Assembly: GCA_002406015.1 (NCBI GenBank)
Contig: DHMX01000027.1
Span: 25,198-89,197, forward strand
DNA length: 64,000 nucleotides
From: Lachnospiraceae bacterium UBA4631
Lineage (GTDB): Bacteria; Bacillota; Clostridia; Lachnospirales; Lachnospiraceae
Reading direction: 5' to 3'
Positions 36,512 through 45,037 of the stretch are shown here, piece after piece. Position numbers and translations under genes: made by a program. Below the pieces are notes generated by a model, which worked only from the letters and a program-made list of their open reading frames with translations, ran no database searches and was not told the origin of the DNA. Position 1 is the stretch's first letter. Every line of letters begins with the position of its first letter.

Positions 36512-37234
36512 ATGGGGCAAATTCGTTTAGATAAATATCTTGCAGATGCCGGTATTGGCAGCCGCAGTCAGGTAAAACTATATATAAAGAAAAAACAGGT
36601 TCGGGTAAATGACATTCCTGCCTCCTCCGGCGACCAAAAAATATGTCCGGAGACAGATTCTGTCACATATCAGGGTGTTCCTGTCTGTCATGAAGCCTAT
36701 GTTTATTACCTGTTAAATAAACCTGCCGGCTATGTCAGTGCAACCAATGACAATACCTGTGCAACCGTACTGGAATTAATTGCGGATTCTACTCACACCG
36801 ACTTATTTCCGGTGGGTCGTCTGGATAAGGATACGGAAGGGCTATTGTTAATTACAAATGACGGTGCTTTGGCACATCAATTATTATCTCCCCGCAAGCA
36901 CGTAGAAAAAACCTACTATGCAGAGGTGGACAGCCCCATTCCTCCCGATGCCGTCGATGCTTTTCTGGAAGGCATTGATATTGGGGATGATAAACTGACA
37001 CGTCCTGCAACGCTTGAGCTTCTGTCTCCGCTCAGTGCGAACCTCACCATTCATGAAGGCCGCTTCCATCAGGTAAAGCGAATGTTCCAAGCCATCGGCT
37101 GCAAGGTAACTTATCTGAAGCGTATCCGTATGGGAACGCTCTGCTTAGATGCTGACCTTGCCTCCGGCAGCTATCGCCCTTTGACAACAGCCGAAATCGA
37201 AGCACTTCAACACACTGACGCATTGACACAGTAA
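36512..37234 (+). CDS. 16S/23S rRNA pseudouridine synthase, RsuA/RluB family
   Basis: A 240-residue enzyme that isomerises a uridine in ribosomal RNA. N-terminal S4 RNA-binding domain (RLDKYLADAGIGSRSQVKLYIKKKQVRVND), followed by the catalytic PVGRLDKDTEGLLLITNDG with catalytic Asp, and the C-terminal HEGRFHQVKRMF and YLKRIRMGTL motifs. It is most like RsuA (16S U516) in length, but the exact position modified cannot be read from sequence. The AAAAAGGAG ribosome binding site fits the start. tyrA and aroA follow in the same direction. Confidence 0.9.
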   Translation: MGQIRLDKYLADAGIGSRSQVKLYIKKKQVRVNDIPASSGDQKICPETDSVTYQGVPVCHEAYVYYLLNKPAGYVSATNDNTCATVLELIADSTHTDLFPVGRLDKDTEGLLLITNDGALAHQLLSPRKHVEKTYYAEVDSPIPPDAVDAFLEGIDIGDDKLTRPATLELLSPLSANLTIHEGRFHQVKRMFQAIGCKVTYLKRIRMGTLCLDADLASGSYRPLTTAEIEALQHTDALTQ

Positions 37235-37292
37235 ATTTTTCACGTTACAATGTTGTAGGAACGAATTTGAAACAGAAAAGGAAGCGTTTATT

Positions 37293-38399
37293 ATGCATAT
37301 ATCAAAACCATTTACAATCGGTTTCGTCGGGCTGGGACTTATCGGAGGTTCCATTGCCAAGTCCATACGCCGAATCTTTCCTGATTATACCATTCTGGCA
37401 TATGATGTAGATTCAGAAGCCCTTAAGGAAGCCGTTGCTGACGGAACCGTTCATCAGGCTGTTACGAAAATCGGCAAGGAATTTCACTCTTGTAATTACA
37501 TTTTTTTGTGTGCTCCGGTTCATTATAACATTCAATATCTGCCAATTCTTAAGCAATACATGAATCCTTCCTGTATCTTAACCGATGTTGGCAGTGTTAA
37601 GACGGATATTTATCAGGCGGTACTGGACGAGCAGCTAACGGATGTATTTATCGGTGGGCATCCGATGGTCGGTTCTGAGCGTTCCGGTTACAGTGCCGCC
37701 CATGACCATTTAATTGAAAATGCTTACTATTTCATCACGCCTTCCTCCACCGTTTCACAGGAACGCATTGATGAATTTAGTACCTTTATTGAAGATTTGG
37801 GTGCGATTACCATTATTTACTCGCCTGCAAGACATGACCAGACTACTGCTTATATCAGCCATATTCCGCACATTATAGCGGCAGAGCTGGTGAATCTGGT
37901 GAAAAAAAATGACGATTCCAAGGGTATGAACCGGCAATTAGCCGCCGGTGGTTTTAAGGATATTACTCGTATCGCATCCTCTAACCCGGTAATCTGGGAG
38001 CATATTCTTCTGAGCAATTCGAACAACATTGTTGCGGGGCTTGAGGAATATCAGGAGGACCTTCAACAGATTATCGATGCCATTCATAAGCGGGATGATG
38101 CTTATATTCATGATTTTTTTGAAGCTGCCAGACAGTATCGGGATTCCATTCCGAATAATGCTACCGGTGTGATTCGGATGAATTATGAAATATTTGCGGA
38201 TATTCCGGATGAAGCCGGTGCCATTGAAGGGGTTCTCCATACTATCAGTACGGCAGGTATCAGTATTAAAAACCTTGGAATTTCCCATAATCGTGAGGAT
38301 GAGGAGGGAGTTCTTCGTATCTCCTTCTATCAGAAAAACGATGCTTCAAACGCCGCACAGCTTTTACGGGATGCCGGTTATACCGTTTATGAACGCTAA
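37293..38399 (+). CDS. tyrA: Prephenate dehydrogenase with C-terminal ACT domain
   Basis: Makes 4-hydroxyphenylpyruvate from prephenate with NAD, on the way to tyrosine. The 368-residue protein opens with the Rossmann motif GFVGLGLIGGSIAKS. Catalytic features DVGSVKTDIYQAV, GGHPMVGSERSGY, and the helical SHIPHIIAAELV are present. A C-terminal ACT domain (IFADIPDEAGAIEGVLHTISTAGISI) indicates amino acid feedback, probably by tyrosine. It is followed by aroA 25 bases on. Confidence 0.93.
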   Translation: MHISKPFTIGFVGLGLIGGSIAKSIRRIFPDYTILAYDVDSEALKEAVADGTVHQAVTKIGKEFHSCNYIFLCAPVHYNIQYLPILKQYMNPSCILTDVGSVKTDIYQAVLDEQLTDVFIGGHPMVGSERSGYSAAHDHLIENAYYFITPSSTVSQERIDEFSTFIEDLGAITIIYSPARHDQTTAYISHIPHIIAAELVNLVKKNDDSKGMNRQLAAGGFKDITRIASSNPVIWEHILLSNSNNIVAGLEEYQEDLQQIIDAIHKRDDAYIHDFFEAARQYRDSIPNNATGVIRMNYEIFADIPDEAGAIEGVLHTISTAGISIKNLGISHNREDEEGVLRISFYQKNDASNAAQLLRDAGYTVYER

Positions 38400-38424
38400 G
38401 TCTTACACTTGAAAGGAGCTTACT

Positions 38425-39699
38425 ATGATTTTCACACGAACCCAATCACTTCAGGGCATTTTGACTGTTCCCGGTGACAAATCCATATCCCATCGTTGTA
38501 TCATGCTTGGAGCCTTGGCAGAAGGAACTACAGAGGTACATGGCTTTCTTCAAGGTGCCGACTGTCTTTCTTCCATTGCATGCTTTGAGAAAATGGGTGT
38601 TACCATTGACAATTCCGGAGAACTTGTCCGGATTCATGGACTTGGCTTGCATCATTTAAAAAGCCCTTCCGATATTCTGGATGTTGGCAATAGCGGAACC
38701 ACTACCCGGTTAATGTCCGGTATTCTGGCTGCCCAACCCTTTACAAGTATGATTGATGGGGATGCTTCTATCCGGAAACGTCCCATGAAACGGATTATGA
38801 CTCCCCTTGCTCAAATGGGAGCTTCTATAACCAGTCTGGAAGGAAATGACTGTGCTCCGCTCCGGATTGAGGGGCGTTCCCTGCATGGTATCCATTATCA
38901 ATCTCCGGTAGCTTCCGCACAGGTAAAGTCAGCCATTCTTTTAGCCGGCTTATATGCCGAGGGAGAAACCAGTGTAACCGAGCCTTATGTATCCAGAAAT
39001 CATACGGAATTAATGTTTGAAGCCTTTGGCGTACCGATACATTGTGAGGGAACCACCGTCACCGTACAACCCGTTTCCTCTCTGCTTGCACAGAATATAT
39101 CCGTTCCGGGTGATATTTCTTCTGCCGCTTATTTTTTGGTTGCAGGCTTAATTACACCTAATTCCTGCATTACCATTCAGAATGTAGGCATCAATCCTAC
39201 CAGAGACGGTATCTTAGAGGTATGCAGAGCCATGGGTGCCAAGCTTACAATGGAGAATGTAAAAGCATCTGTCGGTGAACCAACCGCTGATATAACGGTA
39301 TCTACCAGCTCCCTTCACGGTACTACCATTGAAGGAGCTTTAATTCCGAAATTAATTGATGAGCTTCCGATTATTGCGGTCTTAGCCTGCTTTGCGGAAG
39401 GCACCACCGTTATTAAAGATGCTCAGGAATTAAAGGTAAAGGAATCCAATCGAATTGATGTTATGGTAACGAATCTTTCTGCAATGGGTGCAGATATTGA
39501 GGCTACGGATGACGGCATGATTATACATGGAGGTAAACCGTTACACGGAGCGGTTATTGACAGCCATTTAGACCATAGAATTGCCATGAGCTTTGCCATT
39601 GCCGGCATGAATGCGGACGGCAATACCGAGATTTTAGGTGCTGACTGTGTGAACATTTCTTATCCTGATTTTTATTCTCACTTATCAAGCCTGCAATAA
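38425..39699 (+). CDS. aroA: 3-phosphoshikimate 1-carboxyvinyltransferase (EPSP synthase)
   Basis: Sixth step of the shikimate pathway; adds enolpyruvate to shikimate-3-phosphate. The 424-residue protein begins LQGILTVPGDKSISHRCIMLGALAEG (the S3P-binding loop), then LDVGNSGTTTRLMSGIL and DGDASIRKRPMKRIMTPL (PEP-binding family signatures), and SAQVKSAILLAGLYAEG, SVPGDISSAAYFL and ELKVKESNRIDVM follow, with the DHRIAMSFA C-terminus. The S3P-loop and glyphosate-site motifs appear intact. It ends at a bidirectional hairpin. Confidence 0.96.
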   Translation: MIFTRTQSLQGILTVPGDKSISHRCIMLGALAEGTTEVHGFLQGADCLSSIACFEKMGVTIDNSGELVRIHGLGLHHLKSPSDILDVGNSGTTTRLMSGILAAQPFTSMIDGDASIRKRPMKRIMTPLAQMGASITSLEGNDCAPLRIEGRSLHGIHYQSPVASAQVKSAILLAGLYAEGETSVTEPYVSRNHTELMFEAFGVPIHCEGTTVTVQPVSSLLAQNISVPGDISSAAYFLVAGLITPNSCITIQNVGINPTRDGILEVCRAMGAKLTMENVKASVGEPTADITVSTSSLHGTTIEGALIPKLIDELPIIAVLACFAEGTTVIKDAQELKVKESNRIDVMVTNLSAMGADIEATDDGMIIHGGKPLHGAVIDSHLDHRIAMSFAIAGMNADGNTEILGADCVNISYPDFYSHLSSLQ

Positions 39700-39729
39700 G
39701 CAACCACTTTATATTATATAAAACGTCAA

Positions 39730-39756
39730 ACGGCATAGCCAAAATGGCTATGCCGT
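39730..39756. terminator. Hairpin between convergent aroA and the DUF6514-like gene
   Basis: A perfect 12-bp stem (39730-39741 with 39745-39756) with a 3-base loop. The minus-strand tail (TTTGACGTTTTAT) is richer in T than the plus tail, so it serves the small minus-strand gene best and perhaps aroA as well. Confidence 0.65.
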
Positions 39757-39773
39757 CTTATGGTAATCACCGA

Positions 39774-39971
39774 TTAATAAAATTCATGTTTTTGTACTCG
39801 TACCTGATTAAAATGCTCTACCAGATACGCTACATCTTCCTGTCTGGTACTGATATTCGGTATGGACAACAGCTCTTCTCCCCGTTCATTAACTGCCCGA
39901 AGACCATAACTGGTAGATTGTTTCTGTTCTTCCTGTGTACTGTTCGAAACGGTTATGGCATAACGAATCAT
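39774..39971 (-). CDS. Small DUF6514-like protein of unknown function
   Basis: A 65-residue protein, MIRYAITVSN...YGLRAVNERGEELLSIPNIS...VAYLVEHFNQVRV. The short beta-strand pattern followed by a helix and the YGLRA-type segment recall DUF6514 proteins of Clostridia, which have no known role; this assignment is from memory and moderate. It is a real gene: an AAGGAGC ribosome binding site is eight bases before the ATG and a hairpin follows the stop. It is monocistronic and convergent with aroA. Confidence 0.65.
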   Translation of the reverse strand: MIRYAITVSNSTQEEQKQSTSYGLRAVNERGEELLSIPNISTRQEDVAYLVEHFNQVRVQKHEFY

Positions 39972-40068
39972 GGTTTCAGCTCCTTCACACTTGTATCTGT
40001 ACTCTTATTGTACCTTGATTGAGCTGTGAATCCCATCGTTAGTCTTCGTAATTTTTCGACCCGAAGCA

Positions 40069-41097
40069 CTATAAGATTAGCATAGCGTCTCCAAAACTAA
40101 AAAACCGATATTTTTCCCGTACTGCCTCCTCATATGCACGCAAAACCGTTTCCCGGTCTGCTAATGCGGATACCAGCATAATCAATGTAGATTCCGGCAA
40201 ATGAAAGTTCGTAATCAGACAATCAACTGCCTTAAACTGATACCCCGGATAAATAAATATGTCCGTCCATCCGCTCTTGACCGGAATATGTCCATCCGGC
40301 TCCGCTACGGTTTCTAAGGTTCTCGTACTGGTTGTACCTACTGCAATGATTCTGCCGCCTGCTGCCTTTGTTTCATTTATTGCATCAGCGGCTGCCTCAT
40401 CAACCATATAAAATTCCGAATGCATATGATGCTCCAGCACATTTTCTTCCTTGACCGGGCGAAATGTACCCAGTCCGACATGAAGTGTTACCTTTGCAAT
40501 CCGGATTCCCTTTTTTTGAATCTTCTCCAATAATTCTTCCGTAAAGTGCAAGCCTGCCGTCGGTGCTGCCGCAGAACCGTCATATTTCGCATATACAGTC
40601 TGATACCGGTTCTTATCCTGCAGCCGATGTGTAATATACGGCGGTAACGGCATCTGTCCCAGCTTATCCAGAATTTCTTCAAAAATTCCTTCGTATTCAA
40701 AGCGAATCAGACGATTTCCTTCTTCTACAATATCAACAACCTCACCGATAAGTAAGCCATCACCAAAGCTGATTCTGGCTCCGATTCTTGCCTTTTTTCC
40801 CGGCTTTACCAGTGTCTCCCATATCTTTTCTTCTTTTCGTTTAAGCAGCAGAACTTCAATGGAAGCTCCGGTATCTTCCTTCACGCCCATAAGCCTTGCC
40901 GGAATTACCTTGGTATTATTAACCACCAGACAATCTCCCGGATTCAGATAATCAATAATATCATAGAAATGCTTATGTTCCCATGCACCGGTATCCCGGT
41001 GCAGAACCATCAATCTGGAATTATCCCGTTTTTCCAGAGGGTCCTGTGCAATCAGCTCCTCCGGAAGTATATAATTAAAATCACTTAGCTTCATCAT
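40069..41097 (-). CDS. queA: S-adenosylmethionine:tRNA ribosyltransferase-isomerase
   Basis: Transfers ribosyl from SAM to preQ1 at tRNA position 34 to make epoxyqueuosine. The 342-residue protein begins MKLSDFNYILPEELIAQDPLEKRDNSRLMVL, a near-identical family start, with NNTKVIPARLMG and APTAGLHFTEELL. SAADxLSE-type terminus SFGDAMLIL is typical. Two consecutive ATGs exist; the second starts MKLSDF, the usual family start. It begins nine bases after pheT ends, which suggests it shares the pheST transcript. Confidence 0.94.
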   Translation of the reverse strand: MMKLSDFNYILPEELIAQDPLEKRDNSRLMVLHRDTGAWEHKHFYDIIDYLNPGDCLVVNNTKVIPARLMGVKEDTGASIEVLLLKRKEEKIWETLVKPGKKARIGARISFGDGLLIGEVVDIVEEGNRLIRFEYEGIFEEILDKLGQMPLPPYITHRLQDKNRYQTVYAKYDGSAAAPTAGLHFTEELLEKIQKKGIRIAKVTLHVGLGTFRPVKEENVLEHHMHSEFYMVDEAAADAINETKAAGGRIIAVGTTSTRTLETVAEPDGHIPVKSGWTDIFIYPGYQFKAVDCLITNFHLPESTLIMLVSALADRETVLRAYEEAVREKYRFFSFGDAMLIL

Positions 41098-41106
41098 GGA
41101 TATTCC

Positions 41107-43536
41107 TTAGCCTCTCAATTCGATTCCCAATTCCTTTAATGCTTCGACAATCTTATCTGTAATGGCGTTAACCTCGCTTGCTTCCAAGTTCCTATCCTTT
41201 GCCCGGAAGGTCATGGTATAAGCAACCGACTTCTTACCTCTTCCTACCTGTTCGCCTTCATATACATCAAACAGCTCATAATTTTCCAGAAGCTTTCCGC
41301 CGTATTTCTTGATAACCTCTTCTACCTGTCCGACAAATATATTCTTACTCATTACCATACTTAAATCTCTGGTACTTGCCGGGAATTTTGCAATGCCTTC
41401 GTATTTACGGTCAAAGGTAGCAAGCTCTGTTAATTTTGGAAGGTCAACGACTGCTACATAGGCTTCTCCCTTCATATCGTAATTCTCTACTACCTCCGGA
41501 TGTAACTGTCCGATATAACCGATTACATCTTCGCCATGCTTAATTGCTGCCTGACGGCCCGGATGCAGGAACGGATAACCGCCCTGTGGGTCATAGGTAA
41601 ATGCATGGTGCAGTCCCAACCGTTCAAATAATTCTTCCAGTACACCCTTCATATTGAAGAAATCGCCCTGTCCGTACATACCAAGTGTCAGCATCTTGCG
41701 TTCCTCCGGCAATTCGGTTAACGGCAATTGCTTTGGAATATAAATATTTCCAATCTCATATAATCTGGCATCTCTGTTTCTGCGGTTAAAGTTCGTTGCC
41801 AATGAAGTAATCATACCATTTAAGGAAATGGTCCGCATAATGGAGAAGTCTTCTCCCAACGGATTTGCAATCACAATTGCCTTGCGTATCTCGGAATCCT
41901 GTGGAATCAACAACTTGTCATATACCTTCGGACTTTCAAAGGAATAGGTCATACCACCGGAAAAGCCATTATTTTCGCATACATCCCTTACCACATCTTC
42001 TACCAGCATATGGAACTGCTTCTTACCTACGGTAGCTTCTCCTCTCGGCAGGGTAGACGGAAGCTTATCATAACCATAGAGTCTTGCAACCTCCTCTGCC
42101 AAATCTGCCATACAGTGTAAATCCTGACGATAGGTTGGTATTGTCAGTTCATTTTTATTCATATCATAGGTCAAGCCTAAACGATGAAAATATTCCAGCA
42201 TCAGTTCTTCCGGTATATCCATACCTAACAGATGATTCATCTTCTCCGGCTCAAACGGAAGGCTCCATGGCTCTACCGGATTCGGATAAATATCAATCAC
42301 ACCGTCTACAACCTCGCCACAGCCTAATTCCTCTATCAACTGGCAGGCACGATTTACTGCTTCTAAGGCAAGATTCGGGTCTAAGCCCTTTTCAAACTTC
42401 GCGGAAGCATCTGTACGCATACCAATCCGCTTTGATGACAGACGGATATTCGTTCCGTCGAAGCAGGCTGCTTCAAACAACAGGGTTGAAATATGGTCTG
42501 TTACCATGGAATTTTCTCCACCCATGATGCCGGCAATTCCTATTTCCTTCTCGCCATCGCAAATCATCAATACATTGGAATCCAATGTCCGCTCCTGTCC
42601 GTCTAAGGTTACGAACTTATCTCCGTCCTTTGCCCGCTTTACCACAATCTTATGCTCTGCTATGGTATCCAAATCAAATGCGTGCATCGGCTGACCGTAT
42701 TCTTCCATTACATAATTTGTAATATCTACCAGATTATTGATAGAACGGATTCCCTGTGATGCCAAGCGTTCCCGCATCCACTTTGGTGATGGTCCGATTT
42801 TTAAGTTCTTAACCACTCTGGCACAATACCGCGGACACAAATCCTTTGCTTCTACCTCTACGGATGCATACTTCGTTACCTCTCCGCCTTTTGTTGTACC
42901 CGGTACTACCGGCGGATGGAACGGCAGACCATAGGTAGCCGCTGCTTCTCTTGCCATACCAATCATGCTGAAGCAGTCTACACGATTTGAGGTGATTTCA
43001 TATTCTACCACTGCATCATGAAGTCCCAAGGCTTCAATCGCATCCTCTCCCGGCTTTACTCCGGCATCCTCCGGAAATACATAGACACCATTTTCCGGTG
43101 CTTCCGGATATAAGTCTCTGCTGGAGCCTAATTCTTCAATGGCACACATCATACCATAAGATTCTACGCCTCTTAGCTTTCCCTTTTTAATCTTAATTCC
43201 CTGTTCCGGCAACGGACCGCCATCATGACCGCCTGCAACGCGACCACCGTCTAATACGGTTGGCACCATATCTCCTTCTTTTACATTCGCAGCTCCGGTT
43301 ACTATCTGTATCGGCTGCTCGGCACCGATATTTACCTGACAGATAATTAACTTATCTGCATCCGGGTGCTTTTCGATTTTCTCAATTTTTCCTACAACTA
43401 TTTTCTCTAAGTTCTTATCCTTCTTCTCATAGCCTTCCACATGAGAGCCTGACAATGTAATTGCATCTACGAACTCTTCTACCGGAGCCTTCAAATCCGG
43501 AACATATACCTTTAACCAAGACATTGGTGTATTCAT
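41107..43536 (-). CDS. pheT: Phenylalanine-tRNA ligase, beta subunit
   Basis: Large non-catalytic subunit of the heterotetrameric PheRS. The 809-residue protein has the N-terminal tRNA-binding OB domain (VGKIEKIEKHPDADKLIICQVNIG), the B3/B4 editing region (VEYEITSNRVDCFSMIGMAREAAATY), the B5 domain, the class II-like core and the C-terminal anticodon-binding ferredoxin fold (FPASTRDLSMVMSKNI). Length is the family norm. AGGAGG precedes the ATG. It is cotranscribed with pheS under a T-box. Confidence 0.96.
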   Translation of the reverse strand: MNTPMSWLKVYVPDLKAPVEEFVDAITLSGSHVEGYEKKDKNLEKIVVGKIEKIEKHPDADKLIICQVNIGAEQPIQIVTGAANVKEGDMVPTVLDGGRVAGGHDGGPLPEQGIKIKKGKLRGVESYGMMCAIEELGSSRDLYPEAPENGVYVFPEDAGVKPGEDAIEALGLHDAVVEYEITSNRVDCFSMIGMAREAAATYGLPFHPPVVPGTTKGGEVTKYASVEVEAKDLCPRYCARVVKNLKIGPSPKWMRERLASQGIRSINNLVDITNYVMEEYGQPMHAFDLDTIAEHKIVVKRAKDGDKFVTLDGQERTLDSNVLMICDGEKEIGIAGIMGGENSMVTDHISTLLFEAACFDGTNIRLSSKRIGMRTDASAKFEKGLDPNLALEAVNRACQLIEELGCGEVVDGVIDIYPNPVEPWSLPFEPEKMNHLLGMDIPEELMLEYFHRLGLTYDMNKNELTIPTYRQDLHCMADLAEEVARLYGYDKLPSTLPRGEATVGKKQFHMLVEDVVRDVCENNGFSGGMTYSFESPKVYDKLLIPQDSEIRKAIVIANPLGEDFSIMRTISLNGMITSLATNFNRRNRDARLYEIGNIYIPKQLPLTELPEERKMLTLGMYGQGDFFNMKGVLEELFERLGLHHAFTYDPQGGYPFLHPGRQAAIKHGEDVIGYIGQLHPEVVENYDMKGEAYVAVVDLPKLTELATFDRKYEGIAKFPASTRDLSMVMSKNIFVGQVEEVIKKYGGKLLENYELFDVYEGEQVGRGKKSVAYTMTFRAKDRNLEASEVNAITDKIVEALKELGIELRG

Positions 43537-43602
43537 TCTACTTAACCTCCTATTATATCCCTTTTCTGGTCTATCCTAATCTTCTGATTCTTTCCTGTCT
43601 GC

Positions 43603-44622
43603 TTAAAATTGCTTTAAGAAACGCATATCGTTTTCGTATAACAGACGCATATCGTCAATCTCATACTTTAACAGGGCTACACGCTCCAGACCGATACCAA
43701 ATGCAAAGCCGGAATATACCTCCGGGTCAATGCCGCAATCCCGCAAAACCTTCGGATGTACCATACCGCAGCCGAGAATTTCAATCCAGCCGCTGCCCTT
43801 ACACATCCGGCAGCCTTTACCGCCGCATTTAAAGCAGCTTACATCAACCTCTGCACTCGGCTCTGTAAATGGGAAATGATGCGGACGAAGCTTGACCTTC
43901 GTATCCGGTCCGAAAAATTCTCTGGCAAACTGCTCTAATGTTCCCTTAAGGTCTGCAAATGTAATGCCCTTATCTACAACTAAGCCCTCTACCTGATGGA
44001 AGGATGGAGAATGGGTTGCATCCACCTCGTCTGCCCGGAATACGCGACCCGGTGCAATAATACGAATCGGCATTCTTCCCGTCTCCATTACTCTTGCCTG
44101 TACCGGAGAGGTCTGTGTCCGAAGTAATATATCCTTTGTAATATAGAAGGTATCCTGTTCATCCTTTGCCGGATGGTTTGCAGGAATATTCAGTAATTCA
44201 AAATTGTAATGGTCGTACTCTACCTCCGGTCCCTCTACAATCTCATATCCCATACCTACGAATACACGCTCTAATTCTTCCAGTGCAATCTGGTTCGGAT
44301 GCCGATGTCCCTTCATATGCATGGTTCCCGGAAGGGTAACATCAATTACCTCCTGCTTCATTTTCTCTTCCCGAATCTTCTTGGCAATATCACTCTTAAC
44401 GGTCTCCAAGCGTTCTTCAATTGCAGTTCGTGTATCATTTACCATCTGTCCCACCTTTGGTCTATCCTCCGGTGCCACATCCTTCATACCCTTGAGTACC
44501 TGTGTCAGCTCACCCTTTTTACCTAATATGTTGACCTTAATGTCATTTAAGGCATCCAAATCTCTGGCTTCTTCAATCTTGGCTAACGCCTCTTCCCGAA
44601 TTGCCTGCAACTTCTCTTTCAT
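43603..44622 (-). CDS. pheS: Phenylalanine-tRNA ligase, alpha subunit
   Basis: Catalytic subunit of PheRS. The 339-residue protein carries class II motifs: HMKGHRHPNQIALEELERVFVGMGYEIVEGPEVE, the motif-2 region RVFRADEVDATHSPSFHQVEGLVVDKGI, and FGIGLERVALLKYEIDDMRLLYEND at the end (motif 3). Cys-rich CFKCGGKGCRMCKGSGW may bind zinc. It follows a Phe-specific T-box leader and is the first gene of pheS-pheT-queA. Confidence 0.96.
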   Translation of the reverse strand: MKEKLQAIREEALAKIEEARDLDALNDIKVNILGKKGELTQVLKGMKDVAPEDRPKVGQMVNDTRTAIEERLETVKSDIAKKIREEKMKQEVIDVTLPGTMHMKGHRHPNQIALEELERVFVGMGYEIVEGPEVEYDHYNFELLNIPANHPAKDEQDTFYITKDILLRTQTSPVQARVMETGRMPIRIIAPGRVFRADEVDATHSPSFHQVEGLVVDKGITFADLKGTLEQFAREFFGPDTKVKLRPHHFPFTEPSAEVDVSCFKCGGKGCRMCKGSGWIEILGCGMVHPKVLRDCGIDPEVYSGFAFGIGLERVALLKYEIDDMRLLYENDMRFLKQF

Positions 44623-44671
44623 TCATTCATCCTCCTGAAATTATAATTAATATCGGTTCTTATTCTGGCAT

Positions 44672-44705
44672 AAAATAAAGCCCATCCCTAAAAAGGGACG
44701 AGCTT
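44672..44705 (-). terminator. Terminator hairpin of the Phe T-box
   Basis: An 11-bp stem with two G-U pairs and a U-rich loop is followed on the minus strand by TTTATTTT. It competes with the antiterminator just upstream. Confidence 0.85.
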
Positions 44706-44978
44706 ATAAATTCGCGGTACCACCCTGTTTCCTGTGACAACCGGAAAATCAAAACCATTCTGGTATCCTCTTCCAAAAGCATCACAGACACTTGTTCATG
44801 TATAACGCCATTACACGTTCTGTCCTACTTCGTGTTTACCTACTACTTCCTGACGGTTCAGACAAAAGGCTCTGGTGTGAAACTAAGAATATGCTCGTTC
44901 TTCAGAGGCTTCCAGCCAATGACCTCTGTTCTCTGTCAGGGATACATACTCCTTCTTGCACCTTCTATGCCGATAACT
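44672..44978 (-). promoter_or_regulatory. T-box riboswitch controlling pheST (Phe)
   Basis: A leader of about 300 bases. The conserved T-box antiterminator AGGGTGGTACCGCG is at 44713-44726, read on the minus strand, just before the terminator. A candidate Phe specifier codon TTC lies at 44879-44881 at the 3' side of the stem I region. Uncharged tRNA-Phe would stabilise the antiterminator and permit pheS transcription. Confidence 0.9.
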
Positions 44979-44984
44979 GCTACT

Positions 44985-45013
44985 ATCATAGACTTGAATC
45001 CTTATGATGTCAA
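44985..45013 (-). promoter_or_regulatory. Promoter of the pheS-pheT-queA operon
   Basis: TTGACA (45008-45013) and TATGAT (44985-44990) with a 17-base spacer on the minus strand, directly upstream of the T-box leader and only about 25 bases downstream of the ClpX-type gene stop. No terminator is seen between that gene and this promoter. Confidence 0.85.
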
Positions 45014-45037
45014 GTCATTTTCTTGTTTCTTTTCCAA

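Noticed and set aside
40041..40068. Hairpin after queA as terminator
   Set aside because: There is a bulged stem but no U-tract follows on the minus strand, so it was not listed.
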